The notes under the pieces are model-generated. The model was given only the letters and a program-made list of their open reading frames with translations. It did no database searches and had not been told where the DNA came from. The position numbers and the translations under genes were made by a program. From an uncultured Nitrospirota bacterium (GTDB lineage: Bacteria > Nitrospirota > Nitrospiria > Nitrospirales > UBA8639), in assembly GCA_937139405.1 (NCBI GenBank), contig CAKZPV010000003.1, forward strand, positions 62,001-126,000: DNA of 64,000 nucleotides, written 5' to 3'. Below are positions 10,041 to 18,770 of this stretch, in pieces (position 1 is the stretch's first letter; every line of letters begins with the position of its first letter).

Positions 10041-10350
10041 GAAGCCTCCTACATGTTTGGAGCAGTGTGATGGAGGCCAGACAAAACAGTAAATACCTCA
10101 AATGGAGAGCAGGAAATGCTTTGAATTACAGGAAATTTACTTGCTTTGTCAGACGCGAAAATTTACAGGCGTTAGACGTAGTGAAGGGAGGAAGAGTATC
10201 AATATGTTTTTGGATCTTCTTATCTGATGAATCTTAAGATGATGATCGAAATATCCGACAAGTGAAACAATATGCAGAGTCTTTGATATAGAAGTTGTTT
10301 TTTGATGCTTTTTGATTCAAATTGATGGGATCGCGTAAAGGGAGTCCTGG
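10041..10350. other. Divergent intergenic region
   Basis: About 310 bases between a leftward small exported protein and a rightward sensor kinase. Apart from the two ribosome binding sites at its edges I see no gene, repeat or convincing promoter. Confidence 0.5.
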
Positions 10351-11310
10351 GTGGATATCGCATCAATGGCGTTGTGGGTATTGGGCGGCACCTGTCTCTT
10401 TCATTGGGGGACGGTTCTGGTACTGATCCAGCGAATGCGGGAAACCGAAAAGCCGTGGGCATGGAATCTCTTGGGCTTGGCTGTCAGTTTTCTAGCGATG
10501 CAACAGACCTATAGTCTATATCTGCAGTATTTTGATCTTACTCCACCGATATTGAATGTGTTGAAAGAAATCCTAGGCTTGCTTGTGGCAGGCTTAATGT
10601 TTGCTGGAATTATAATGTTGTCTCCTTTTCTGAAAATATTACAACGCAATAAAGAGCTCTTGGAGGTCATTGATGAACGCAATGTCATTATTTGCCAATT
10701 TCATGATCGGATTGCTCGGACATTAAGACAAGTTCAAATGGCCATGGAAGTTGGAAAGCCCACAAACTTTATTATTGAACAAATTGCAGAGATGGCGACA
10801 ATGCTTCGGGTATTTCTGGAAGATCTTAAAGCAGGAGTATTATTGGGGAGTAAATTTGAGATTGCCCTCAAAACGCTTGTTGAAGACCTAAGTAAAGGAG
10901 GCTCTTTCCCAATTGTGGTTCAGGTTGATCCGGTCATAGAGGACTCAATTTCCTATGACCAGGGAGCAGAATTATTGCATATTTTGCGTGAAGCCATTCA
11001 AAACAGCGTCCAATATTCTCAAGCAAAAGCAGGCAAAGTCCTCGTAAAGGTTTTGGAAACACAAATCATATTTGAGGTTTCTGATAATGGAAAAGGATTT
11101 GAATTTGATCTTGTCGGGGCTCAGGGGCATGGGTTGGGGAACATGGCCCTTCGAGCGAAAGAAATTGAGGCTAGGTTGAAGGTTCAGAGTCAACCCAATA
11201 AGGGGACAACCATTCTGATTGAAGTTCCCCGAAAAAGAGAAACCTTAGGGAGCATAGAGCCGCTTTCGTCTTCTAAGGCTCCCAGTGAGAACGTTGCCGT
11301 ATGCTCATGA
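10351..11310 (+). CDS. Membrane sensor histidine kinase, NarX/DesK type, orphan
   Basis: The N-terminal 90 residues contain about three membrane segments and no extracytoplasmic sensor of note. A phosphoacceptor helix follows (CQFHDRIARTL, matching the x-L-H-D-x-I family pattern), then a HATPase_c domain with an N-box REAIQNSVQYSQA, a G1 box DNGKGF and a G2-like GHGLGNMALRA. This is the HisKA_3 class whose partners are usually LuxR-type regulators, but no response regulator gene is next to it. The start is GTG with AAGGGAG upstream. The signal is unknown. Confidence 0.8.
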   Translation: MDIASMALWVLGGTCLFHWGTVLVLIQRMRETEKPWAWNLLGLAVSFLAMQQTYSLYLQYFDLTPPILNVLKEILGLLVAGLMFAGIIMLSPFLKILQRNKELLEVIDERNVIICQFHDRIARTLRQVQMAMEVGKPTNFIIEQIAEMATMLRVFLEDLKAGVLLGSKFEIALKTLVEDLSKGGSFPIVVQVDPVIEDSISYDQGAELLHILREAIQNSVQYSQAKAGKVLVKVLETQIIFEVSDNGKGFEFDLVGAQGHGLGNMALRAKEIEARLKVQSQPNKGTTILIEVPRKRETLGSIEPLSSSKAPSENVAVCS

Positions 11311-11482
11311 GAGCTAGACGAACTGTACTTGGGACAAAAAATGAGTTACATCACTAATTATCGGAATACTGTGCTTTTCTTCTCCTATAAAAATTACACA
11401 TTTTCCTGTTAGGAAAACTCAGTTCGTGGACGCTGAAAAGTCTGTAAGGGAAGAAGAAAAAGATAAATGAATTGAGAAAGAA

Positions 11483-11558
11483 TGGTGGCGGTGGAGGGTC
11501 TCGAACCCCCGGCCCGCGGCTTATGAGTCCGCTGCTCTACCACCTGAGCTACACCGCC
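11483..11558 (-). tRNA. tRNA-Met (CAT anticodon)
   Basis: A complete cloverleaf on the minus strand: acceptor GGCGGTG/CACCGCC, D-arm GCTCAGGTGGTAGAGC, anticodon loop CTCATAA, five-base variable loop, T-arm with TTCGAGA, and encoded CCA. One A-G mismatch closes the anticodon stem. CAT could be elongator Met or lysidine-modified Ile; the loop matches elongator Met best. Confidence 0.93.
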
Positions 11559-11612
11559 AATATGTCTTCAATAAGCTTTTTGAGCGTATCGACAAAAAAC
11601 TTGTGCGGGGAA

Positions 11613-11642
11613 TCTATACCATAGGTCGAGAACATCAGACAA
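11613..11642 (-). promoter_or_regulatory. Possible promoter for tRNA-Met
   Basis: On the minus strand TTGTCT is followed after 18 bases by TATAGA, about 55 bases upstream of the tRNA. The match is modest and the distance rather long. Confidence 0.3.
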
Positions 11643-11706
11643 TTCCTTTTCTGAAAACTCTCTAGTTTATTTAAATGGATCTTCTTTTTCTTGTTTCTCA
11701 ATCATT

Positions 11707-12939
11707 ATGACTGATACTGCTACAACATTGTTAAAACAATCTGCTCTAGTTGGCAGGCAGGCCATTTTTGATCGTGACATGGAAGTCTTTGGGTATGAAT
11801 TACTCTATCGAGATGGCACCGGTAATGCCGCCAATATCATGGATGGGGATGAAGCCACGGCCAGGGTAATGGTCAATACTTTTTTAGAGCTGGGCATTGA
11901 CCAAATCGCCGGTAACAATTACGCTTTTTTGAACCTCACCGCCAACTTTTTTTTAAGCCAACATTATGAAGTGCTTCCCGCGAAAAATGTGATTCTAGAA
12001 GTCTTAGAGTCCATTGAGCCAACACCCACGGTCCTGCAGGCTCTGATTCAGGCTAGACAAAATGGCTATCTCATTGCTTTAGATGATTTTGTTTTGCGGG
12101 AATCGCATCGTGGCTTAATGGAGCACGCCGATATTGTCAAAGTTGATGTTTTAGCGTTAACGAAAGAAGAGCTCAAGGAACAGGTCGCGATGTTCCAAGA
12201 ATATCCCGTTCGGTTGCTGGCAGAGAAGGTCGAAGATCAGGGAATGTATGAGCAATGTCTGGCCCTAGGATTCGAATATTTTCAAGGGTATTTTTTTTGT
12301 AAGCCTCAAATCTTGGAAGGGGTGAGTCTTTCCGGTAATCGCATGGCAGTCGTGTTACTGCTTGCTAAGCTTCAAGATCCTTCCATTGATCTGCATGAAC
12401 TTGAAGACCTTGTCAAAAATGATGTGGCTTTGAGTGTGAAGTTGTTACGTTTTGTCAATTCGGCATCCGTTGGCTTGCCTCGATCCGTGGATTCCATTTC
12501 TCAAGCGATTGGGCTTGTTGGGACCGAACGAATGCGACAATGGGCAACTTTACTGGCGTTGGCCCATACAGGTGACAAACCATCCGAGCTGATGCGCGTT
12601 GCGCTTATTCGAGCACATATGTGTGAAGCCCTTTGTCCGTTCTATGGTCTACCTCCAGGCCCAGGTTTTACGACCGGATTATTTTCCATATTAGATGCGT
12701 ATTTTGATTGTGAAATGCGTCAGCTATTAGCAGATCTTCCTCTGGCACAGGAGATTCTAGATGCCTTACTCAAGAACGAGGGTGTGCTAGGGACGATTTT
12801 AGAAGAAATCTTGGCGTATGAGCGGGGGGAATGGGGTAAACAGAGCAATCAAACCGTTGAGCATGGAAGTGTCAATGCGGTGTATTGGGAGAGTGTTGAA
12901 TGGGCCAATGGTGTGATGGAGTCAATCATTCGAAAATGA
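11707..12939 (+). CDS. EAL-HDOD signalling protein (YuxH/CdgJ type)
   Basis: A 410-residue protein with an N-terminal EAL-like domain (about 12-195) and a C-terminal HDOD domain (about 205-390). The EAL part starts GRQAIFDRDMEVFGYELLYRDG; the signature reads E-L-L instead of E-A-L and the DDFG loop reads DDFV, so c-di-GMP hydrolysis is doubtful and binding or scaffolding more likely. Proteins of this architecture influence motility and surface behaviour in other bacteria. It is monocistronic here, with tRNA-Met upstream on the opposite strand. Confidence 0.85.
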   Translation: MTDTATTLLKQSALVGRQAIFDRDMEVFGYELLYRDGTGNAANIMDGDEATARVMVNTFLELGIDQIAGNNYAFLNLTANFFLSQHYEVLPAKNVILEVLESIEPTPTVLQALIQARQNGYLIALDDFVLRESHRGLMEHADIVKVDVLALTKEELKEQVAMFQEYPVRLLAEKVEDQGMYEQCLALGFEYFQGYFFCKPQILEGVSLSGNRMAVVLLLAKLQDPSIDLHELEDLVKNDVALSVKLLRFVNSASVGLPRSVDSISQAIGLVGTERMRQWATLLALAHTGDKPSELMRVALIRAHMCEALCPFYGLPPGPGFTTGLFSILDAYFDCEMRQLLADLPLAQEILDALLKNEGVLGTILEEILAYERGEWGKQSNQTVEHGSVNAVYWESVEWANGVMESIIRK

Positions 12940-12992
12940 TGAGGCATCAACGGTTATTTATAGTTTGCCATTTAATTCCATGTCTTCAATAA

Positions 12993-14159
12993 TTATCCTC
13001 GTCGCTTATCATCTTGCTCTCCAATAAAGGAATTGAGGACGCCAAGGCCCTGCTCGCCAAGTTCCACGGGTTTTTCTTCCTCTTCATTGGCTATTTGGTC
13101 ATCAGCTTGTTTTGGCATAATTTTGGCTGACAGCTCGTCTTCTAGTGCCTCGTCCGAAAGGTCCATATCATTCATCAGAGCATGCAATCGTTGAAATGCG
13201 AGGATTGAACGAGCGTGGGATGCCCAAGAACCGGAGAATTCGGTATCATTCACTTTGGTAATGTTGGTCCAGAATTTCGACTCCTCAGGCTCAGACATCA
13301 TTCCACTCACGAAAGCCTCTAATTTACCCATTAATAATTCTTCTGTCTTTTCCAAGCCATCATAATCAACGAGGGATCGTTCGATGGGGCGCTTGGCTAA
13401 AGTAGTAAAGGTTTCTCGCCATAGATCTAAAGGTTGAGTTGTTCCGTTAGAAGGCGAAGGTGTTTCTTGGTATCCTTGGAGACGAGTGAGGAATTGTTCT
13501 AAGGCTTTCACTTTTCTTCCAGCAAGGCTGCCGAGGGGGATGCCCCAGACATGAGCGATTTCATGGTCTTTTAGTGACGATGTTCCCGCCATGAGGAGTT
13601 CTTGTTCGGAAATCTTTTTTCGTCTTCGGAAAATCGCTCTTCTTCGTAACAAGGCTTGAAATTCCAAAAGGAGACGTTGTTGCTGATAATCTTTTTGAGG
13701 AATTTCCTCATGTTCCCAAGCCCGCTCTAATTTGCGGAGCTCCTGCCGGAGAAGAACCGACGGGGCTTGGCTTTTAGCACCCTTCATTGTCTCTTCGTCC
13801 GTCGTGAAATGTTCGAGAAGCATGCGTTCGACCATGCGAATTTTTCGATCCATGAGGACGAGAGATTCTTTCAGGAAATCTACGTGCATGCCTGGTCGTT
13901 CTCGTTTTTGACGGTAATAGCTTTTATATTGATTGGAACGGGACGTCACGTTTTGCACGGCTTCGAGAGAAATTGATTTTTCCTTTGGTTGTTTTCCGGC
14001 CAGAAAGCGTGAGTCGGGTTGATCCGTGGCCATGTAATCAATCTCTTCTTGGGTGACATCAATATATTGCAGCAACAGGAGTTGAAGCATAGCTCGACTT
14101 TGGACAGGAAGGGATTTTAAAGACGATTCGATATGTTCAAATTCAATGCAAATGGACAT
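12993..14159 (-). CDS. Unknown cytoplasmic protein, 388 residues
   Basis: Not recognised. It is highly charged and predicted helical, with no signal peptide or membrane segment. Features seen are a basic helix (FRRRKKISEQ), a following stretch DHEIAHVWGIPLGSLAGRKVKALEQ that reads like a helix-turn-helix of the sigma-70 region-4 kind, and an acidic C-terminal tail. TAGGA lies eight bases before the ATG. It is 23 bases downstream of a 75-residue gene on the same strand, so the two form a probable operon. A sigma-like or regulatory role is only a guess. Confidence 0.6.
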   Translation of the reverse strand: MSICIEFEHIESSLKSLPVQSRAMLQLLLLQYIDVTQEEIDYMATDQPDSRFLAGKQPKEKSISLEAVQNVTSRSNQYKSYYRQKRERPGMHVDFLKESLVLMDRKIRMVERMLLEHFTTDEETMKGAKSQAPSVLLRQELRKLERAWEHEEIPQKDYQQQRLLLEFQALLRRRAIFRRRKKISEQELLMAGTSSLKDHEIAHVWGIPLGSLAGRKVKALEQFLTRLQGYQETPSPSNGTTQPLDLWRETFTTLAKRPIERSLVDYDGLEKTEELLMGKLEAFVSGMMSEPEESKFWTNITKVNDTEFSGSWASHARSILAFQRLHALMNDMDLSDEALEDELSAKIMPKQADDQIANEEEEKPVELGEQGLGVLNSFIGEQDDKRRG

Positions 14160-14182
14160 GAAGTAATTCCTAGCGTAATGTT

Positions 14183-14410
14183 CTACGATGACGATTCGGT
14201 TTCACCCATTGATTCTAAATAGGTGGCGGCATATTCACGAAGTTGCTGGACAGTCCCACTTGCGTAGAGCTCTCTCGGGACGGGCACTCTAACCAGTTCG
14301 GATACGTTAGCACCGCGTTCAGCTGCCCAATCTTCGTCGACATATAACGTCACCGCTCCATCTGGTTCGCGGCGTACGAATAAAATATTTTGTTCTTCTT
14401 CCATCGGCAT
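14183..14410 (-). CDS. Unknown small protein, 75 residues
   Basis: An acidic small protein with a beta-hairpin-like start (ILFVRREPDGAVTLYVDEDW) and a helical end (QQLREYAATYLES). The first or third codon may be the start; AAGG precedes them. It leads a two-gene leftward unit with the 388-residue unknown protein. No family recognised. Confidence 0.55.
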   Translation of the reverse strand: MPMEEEQNILFVRREPDGAVTLYVDEDWAAERGANVSELVRVPVPRELYASGTVQQLREYAATYLESMGETESSS

Positions 14411-14576
14411 CCTTAAAAAACTAACAAGAAATCATGGGTTTGTGATACCACACCATTTGAAGGGCTGTCAAAAGATGAGAATTCCCTTCACGGATAAGCC
14501 AAATATTCGATGAAAACTGAGAATGAGGGAACAAGAAGACGTACTTCAAAAAAGTCATTTTTCCTCAAAAAAAGGC

Positions 14577-14611
14577 AAAAAAAACACTGGCTACGAAAAT
14601 CATAGCCAGTG
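14577..14611 (-). terminator. Rho-independent terminator after chdC
   Basis: On the minus strand a perfect 9-bp stem (CACTGGCTA / TAGCCAGTG) with a 9-base loop is followed by a run of eight T. It lies about 50 bases past the chdC stop. Confidence 0.9.
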
Positions 14612-14658
14612 CTAAATATGGAAAATATGGTGATTGAAGTTTAATTAGGCAGGAAGAG

Positions 14659-15366
14659 TTACCCGCCCAGCGTATCCACCACTTCTTTGATGCTTTTCAT
14701 AATGCAGGTAAAAATAGGAATGTCTCGTTTAACGTACCGGCTGCCTTCCGTGGAGCGCAATTCCATCACCAGATCCAAGAAGTCTTGTGGGGAATCGGTT
14801 TCAAACGCCACCACAAATTCTTGATCGTCCAATCCAAATGAATAGGTGGTGTTGAGCTTAACGGAAGGGTACTTGTGCCCAATTTCAATATGTTCATCCA
14901 TCATTCCCTGACGAGCTGCTTTTGTGAGCAAATACCATTCTCGGGTTTTTTCAAATGGATAGACAAAAATATATTTGGCGCGGCCTGGAGAAATCTTAAG
15001 TCTTCGGCTTTCTTGTCCTTCGTGAATATGGTTATCCACATAAATAGACCGTTTCGTCATGGAAAGGTAAGAGTAGGGGTTGGTAAGATATTGTCCCAAG
15101 CCAGTGGCCAATATTTTTGAGCTCATCTCTTGGAACATTTCTAAATCATAACTAATGCGCCAAAGCAAAAAATCACAATCGCCTCGTATGCCTGTGGTGG
15201 TATAGGGAACCACAATGACTTTGCCTGTATATTCTTCTACGGCCCGCACAAATTCTTGCTTGCCTTTGTCTCGTTCTTCTTTGGGAAGACGGCGCCACAG
15301 AGGATCGACTTGATAAAAACTAAAATTGACGAATTGTTGTTTGGCAGCCTGTTCGGCACCGGCCAT
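14659..15366 (-). CDS. chdC: Coproheme decarboxylase-type chlorite dismutase family protein
   Basis: A heme protein of the chlorite-dismutase superfamily, 235 residues from the ATG at 15366, which has GGAGGT upstream; a longer in-frame start exists but gives no good signal peptide. The proximal heme ligand is His159 in MMDEHIEIGH. Chlorite dismutases have a distal Arg 13 residues later in VKRKLYHSTGLDD; here the segment reads VKLNTTYSFGLDD, with no Arg. Instead Tyr136 in VYPFEKTREW matches the catalytic tyrosine of ChdC/HemQ, which decarboxylates coproheme to heme b with peroxide. I therefore call heme synthesis, not chlorite detoxification. Followed by a strong terminator, so a single-gene unit. 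Confidence 0.82.
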   Translation of the reverse strand: MAGAEQAAKQQFVNFSFYQVDPLWRRLPKEERDKGKQEFVRAVEEYTGKVIVVPYTTTGIRGDCDFLLWRISYDLEMFQEMSSKILATGLGQYLTNPYSYLSMTKRSIYVDNHIHEGQESRRLKISPGRAKYIFVYPFEKTREWYLLTKAARQGMMDEHIEIGHKYPSVKLNTTYSFGLDDQEFVVAFETDSPQDFLDLVMELRSTEGSRYVKRDIPIFTCIMKSIKEVVDTLGG

Positions 15367-15631
15367 AATGGCACCTCCGTAGAAAGAAAAACCCGTGTAT
15401 TTTGAATAACTTAAAACTAAAACTGAAGGTAGTACCATCGACACTATAATTTTGTCAATGGGGATTGGTGATGAACTTCCTCAATTTTCTTTATGACTCA
15501 ATATCTTAAAGAAAAAAATGGGGATGATTCCTGAAAATGAGTAGTGGTCTCTTTAAGGAATACGACGTATAACGGTAAAAACGGCTTGCAGTATAATTGA
15601 TGGAAATTAATGTGGATTTTGAATTATTGAA

Positions 15632-16927
15632 ATGCCGCTGATGCAGATGAAACCTTTCCGTGCAGAAATCGTAGCAATTGGGTCAGAATTGCTCCATGGA
15701 GGGCGAGTTGATAGCAATTCTCTTTTCATTGCCGAGATGTTGGCGAATTGTGGCATGAAAGTAGCCAAAAAGGTGGCCGTCAGTGATGAGCTAAGAGATA
15801 TTCAATCAGTTCTTCGCTTGTCTGCCAAACAAGCTAATGTGGTGGTTATGACCGGAGGGCTTGGCTCTACTGTCGATGATGTTACGCGTGAAGCCGTCGC
15901 GGATACATTTAGCCGCCCATTAACTGTTCGTCGAAAGGCGATGCAAATACTCAAGAGACAAATCCAAAGCCGAGGTCGGATTGTGACGCCATTGTTGGCT
16001 CGGCAAGCTCTTATACCGAGAGGGGCAAAGGTCTTAGACAATCATGTAGGAACCGCTCCAGGGTTTTATGTGCAGGAGGGACAAGCCCATGTGTTTGTGG
16101 TGCCGGGTGTTCCACGAGAGGCTCGGGAAATGATGGAATGTCAAGTTCAGCCTATTCTCAAAAGAAAACTGAGGGCGAATGCCATCCTCTGGACACATGC
16201 GTTCAATACCATGGGTTTGACGGAAACTGATATTCAACGACTCGTCTCTCCTCTCATCCAGAAATCTTCAGCTATCGCACTGGGTTTGTTAGCATCGACA
16301 AAAGGTGTAAAAGTGACCCTGACCTGTTGGCGTGCGAAGAATCAAAAACTGACACAATCCCTTAAGCTCAAGAATTTCCCGGAAGGCGATTTTCTCATTA
16401 AAAAAGTCCGGAAGGCATTAGAACCCTGGCTGTTTTCTGAAGGCGAAAAAACAATGGAAGAGATTGTCGGACAATTATGCTCTTCCCATAAATGGAGGCT
16501 CGCGTTGGCTGAATCTTGTACGGGTGGGCTCATTGCTCATCGCTTAACAGAGGTGCCGGGGAGTTCCGCTTATTTGGATCGTGGCGTCGTGACCTATAGC
16601 AATAAGGCGAAACAGGAATTATTGGGAGTTTCACCAACGACATTGCGTAAATACGGAGCGGTGAGTGCAGAGGTGGCGGAATCCATGGCGAAGGGAATCC
16701 GAGAGAAAAGTCGAGTCAATCTTGGCGTGAGTGTCACTGGAATTGCGGGGCCTGGCGGGGGATCAGCCAAGAAACCCGTAGGACTAGTTTTTATGGCAAT
16801 AGACGGGCCGAAAGGGTGCCAGTCACAACGTTGTCAGTTTTGGGGCGATCGCGCGGAGATCAAGTTTCGCTCTTCTCAATCCGCCCTGAATATGATCCGA
16901 CGCTATGTACTTCGAGCCAAAGCCTAA
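15632..16927 (+). CDS. cinA: CinA-like protein (MoCF domain plus nicotinamide nucleotide amidase)
   Basis: The N-terminal MoCF-type domain (EIVAIGSELLHGGRVDSNS, VVMTGGLGSTVDDVTREA) in other bacteria has ADP-ribose pyrophosphatase activity. The C-terminal domain (LALAESCTGGLIAHRLTEVPG, GIAGPGGGS) deamidates nicotinamide mononucleotide for NAD recycling. Length 431 is typical. Several closely spaced Met codons make the exact start uncertain. It is followed after 6 bases by thpR, then by recA; the cinA-thpR-recA order is common in bacteria. Confidence 0.92.
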   Translation: MPLMQMKPFRAEIVAIGSELLHGGRVDSNSLFIAEMLANCGMKVAKKVAVSDELRDIQSVLRLSAKQANVVVMTGGLGSTVDDVTREAVADTFSRPLTVRRKAMQILKRQIQSRGRIVTPLLARQALIPRGAKVLDNHVGTAPGFYVQEGQAHVFVVPGVPREAREMMECQVQPILKRKLRANAILWTHAFNTMGLTETDIQRLVSPLIQKSSAIALGLLASTKGVKVTLTCWRAKNQKLTQSLKLKNFPEGDFLIKKVRKALEPWLFSEGEKTMEEIVGQLCSSHKWRLALAESCTGGLIAHRLTEVPGSSAYLDRGVVTYSNKAKQELLGVSPTTLRKYGAVSAEVAESMAKGIREKSRVNLGVSVTGIAGPGGGSAKKPVGLVFMAIDGPKGCQSQRCQFWGDRAEIKFRSSQSALNMIRRYVLRAKA

Positions 16928-16933
16928 ACGTAC

Positions 16934-17524
16934 ATGCTGATGATCAGAGTTTTTTTAGCAATAGAACTGTCTGCCTGTATCCGAGAGAAACTTTCCTGTC
17001 TGCAACAACAGCTCAAAAAAACGCTGCCACCGATCAATTGGGTTCGTCCCAAATCGATTCATTTGACCTTGAAATTTTTGGGTTATGTGGAGGCGTCCCG
17101 CATTTCCGAACTCTTGTCTGCTCTTGAGCCAATAGGAAAGAAGCACAATGAATTTTCAATTGATGTTCAGGGCATGGGCGTTTTCCCTCAAGTCAAACAT
17201 CCCAGAATATTATGGGTCGGGCTCACAGGACAGACCCAAGCGTTAGAGGAGTTGGTCTTAGGAATTGAGGCAGAATTAGAACCGTTAGGTTTTCCTCCTG
17301 AAGAGAAACGCTATCATGCTCATCTTACTGTGGCACGTATTAAACGTGAGAATGCCATGGTAGGATCCGCACTTCTTCAACATCGTGTCTTGGAAAGTGA
17401 GGAACCGTTAGGCACATTGGTTATTGATCGGTTTATTCTCTTTCAAAGTGACCTGGATTCCTCAGGTGCTTTCTACACGCCCCTTGGGACGGTGCTATTA
17501 TCGGGAAATACCCTAAAACAGTAA
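16934..17524 (+). CDS. thpR: RNA 2',3'-cyclic phosphodiesterase (2H family)
   Basis: A LigT/2H phosphoesterase with the two HxTx signatures, HLTLKFLG near residue 41 and HAHLTVARIK near residue 121. In other bacteria the enzyme opens 2',3'-cyclic phosphates and can join tRNA halves in vitro. The 196-residue length fits. A second in-frame Met two codons on is an equally good start. Confidence 0.92.
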   Translation: MLMIRVFLAIELSACIREKLSCLQQQLKKTLPPINWVRPKSIHLTLKFLGYVEASRISELLSALEPIGKKHNEFSIDVQGMGVFPQVKHPRILWVGLTGQTQALEELVLGIEAELEPLGFPPEEKRYHAHLTVARIKRENAMVGSALLQHRVLESEEPLGTLVIDRFILFQSDLDSSGAFYTPLGTVLLSGNTLKQ

Positions 17525-17617
17525 AGTGAAGGTCGAAGAAAGCCATTTACCTGTTTGGGTATGTCGGGTAAGATAGCCACACTCTATTTCTCATTGATAT
17601 TGAACCAAAGGAACATC

Positions 17618-18715
17618 ATGGCTGATCGCACTGCCTCACAAAAAGAGACTGCCAAAGACGGAAAAAAACAAGCCTTAGATTTGGCTCTGACCCAAATTGA
17701 AAAGCAATTTGGAAAAGGGGCGATTATGAAGCTAGGTGGAGCAGAAATTCCAGCTGATATTCCTGCGATTTCTACCGGTTCTTTGACGTTGGATATGGCC
17801 TTAGGGATCGGTGGATTACCGCGAGGACGGGTGATTGAAATTTATGGCCCGGAGTCTTCAGGAAAGACTACCTTGTGTTTACATGCGATAGCGGAAGCTC
17901 AAAAAGCTGGTGGGGCGGCAGCCTTTATCGATGCCGAGCATGCCTTGGATATTTCCTATGCGAAGAAACTTGGAGTGCAAACGGATGATTTGCTCATTGC
18001 CCAGCCGGACACGGGTGAGCAGGCGTTAGAAATTGCTGAAACATTGGTTCGAAGTGGGGCGCTCGATATTATTGTCGTGGATTCCGTGGCGGCGCTTGTG
18101 CCTCGAGCAGAAATTGAAGGAGAGATGGGTGATTCGCATATGGGTTTGCAAGCGCGGCTCATGTCCCAAGCCTTACGGAAATTAACTGGTGCTATTTCTA
18201 AGTCACAAGCTTCCTTGATTTTTATTAATCAAATTCGAATGAAGATTGGGGTGATGTTTGGCAACCCGGAAACAACCACTGGTGGCAATGCTTTGAAATT
18301 TTATTCTTCGGTTCGTTTGGATATTCGCCGGATTGAATCCATTAAAGATGGGCAGGATGTGATGGGTAGTCGAGTGCGGGTCAAGGTGGTGAAAAATAAG
18401 ATGGCACCGCCCTTCAAACAGGCTGAATTTGATGTCATGTTTGCCGAAGGGATTTCCAAGGTGGGGGAACTTGTGGATCTTGGAGTAGATCGTCGGATCA
18501 TCGATAAAGCGGGGGCGTGGTATTCCTATAAGGAAGAACGATTAGGTCAAGGACGAGAAGCAGTCAAAACTTTCCTGAAAAGTAATCCGGATATTGCCGA
18601 AACGATCGCCACCCAAATTCGAGAAAGTTTTGGTTTGATCCCCAAGGCGAAAGACGATCAGCCTGCAACTGCCTCTCGAACTGATTCCAAAAAAACGACT
18701 AGTGCAAAATCATAA
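17618..18715 (+). CDS. recA: Recombinase RecA
   Basis: The strand-exchange ATPase and co-protease of the SOS response. From the ATG at 17618 (AAAGGA upstream) it has 365 residues; an in-frame ATG 63 bases earlier would add residues that RecA lacks. Walker [10 protein letters not shown] is at 77-85, with [19 protein letters not shown], the L2 loop [20 protein letters not shown] and a Ser/Thr/Lys-rich tail. No clear LexA box is visible upstream. Confidence 0.97.
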   Translation: MADRTASQKETAKDGKKQALDLALTQIEKQFGKGAIMKLGGAEIPADIPAISTGSLTLDMALGIGGLPRGRVIEIYGPESSGKTTLCLHAIAEAQKAGGAAAFIDAEHALDISYAKKLGVQTDDLLIAQPDTGEQALEIAETLVRSGALDIIVVDSVAALVPRAEIEGEMGDSHMGLQARLMSQALRKLTGAISKSQASLIFINQIRMKIGVMFGNPETTTGGNALKFYSSVRLDIRRIESIKDGQDVMGSRVRVKVVKNKMAPPFKQAEFDVMFAEGISKVGELVDLGVDRRIIDKAGAWYSYKEERLGQGREAVKTFLKSNPDIAETIATQIRESFGLIPKAKDDQPATASRTDSKKTTSAKS

Positions 18716-18770
18716 CTGGGAATATTGGAGTCATTCTTCTAGCCTTCCCAGATAAGCGGATGGTCCTTTC

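Noticed and set aside
14659-15366. True chlorite dismutase
   Set aside because: The distal Arg is absent and the ChdC-type catalytic Tyr is present.
18716-18751. Hairpin between recA and alaS as a terminator
   Set aside because: A 7-bp stem with a 22-base loop and no T-run; too weak to call.
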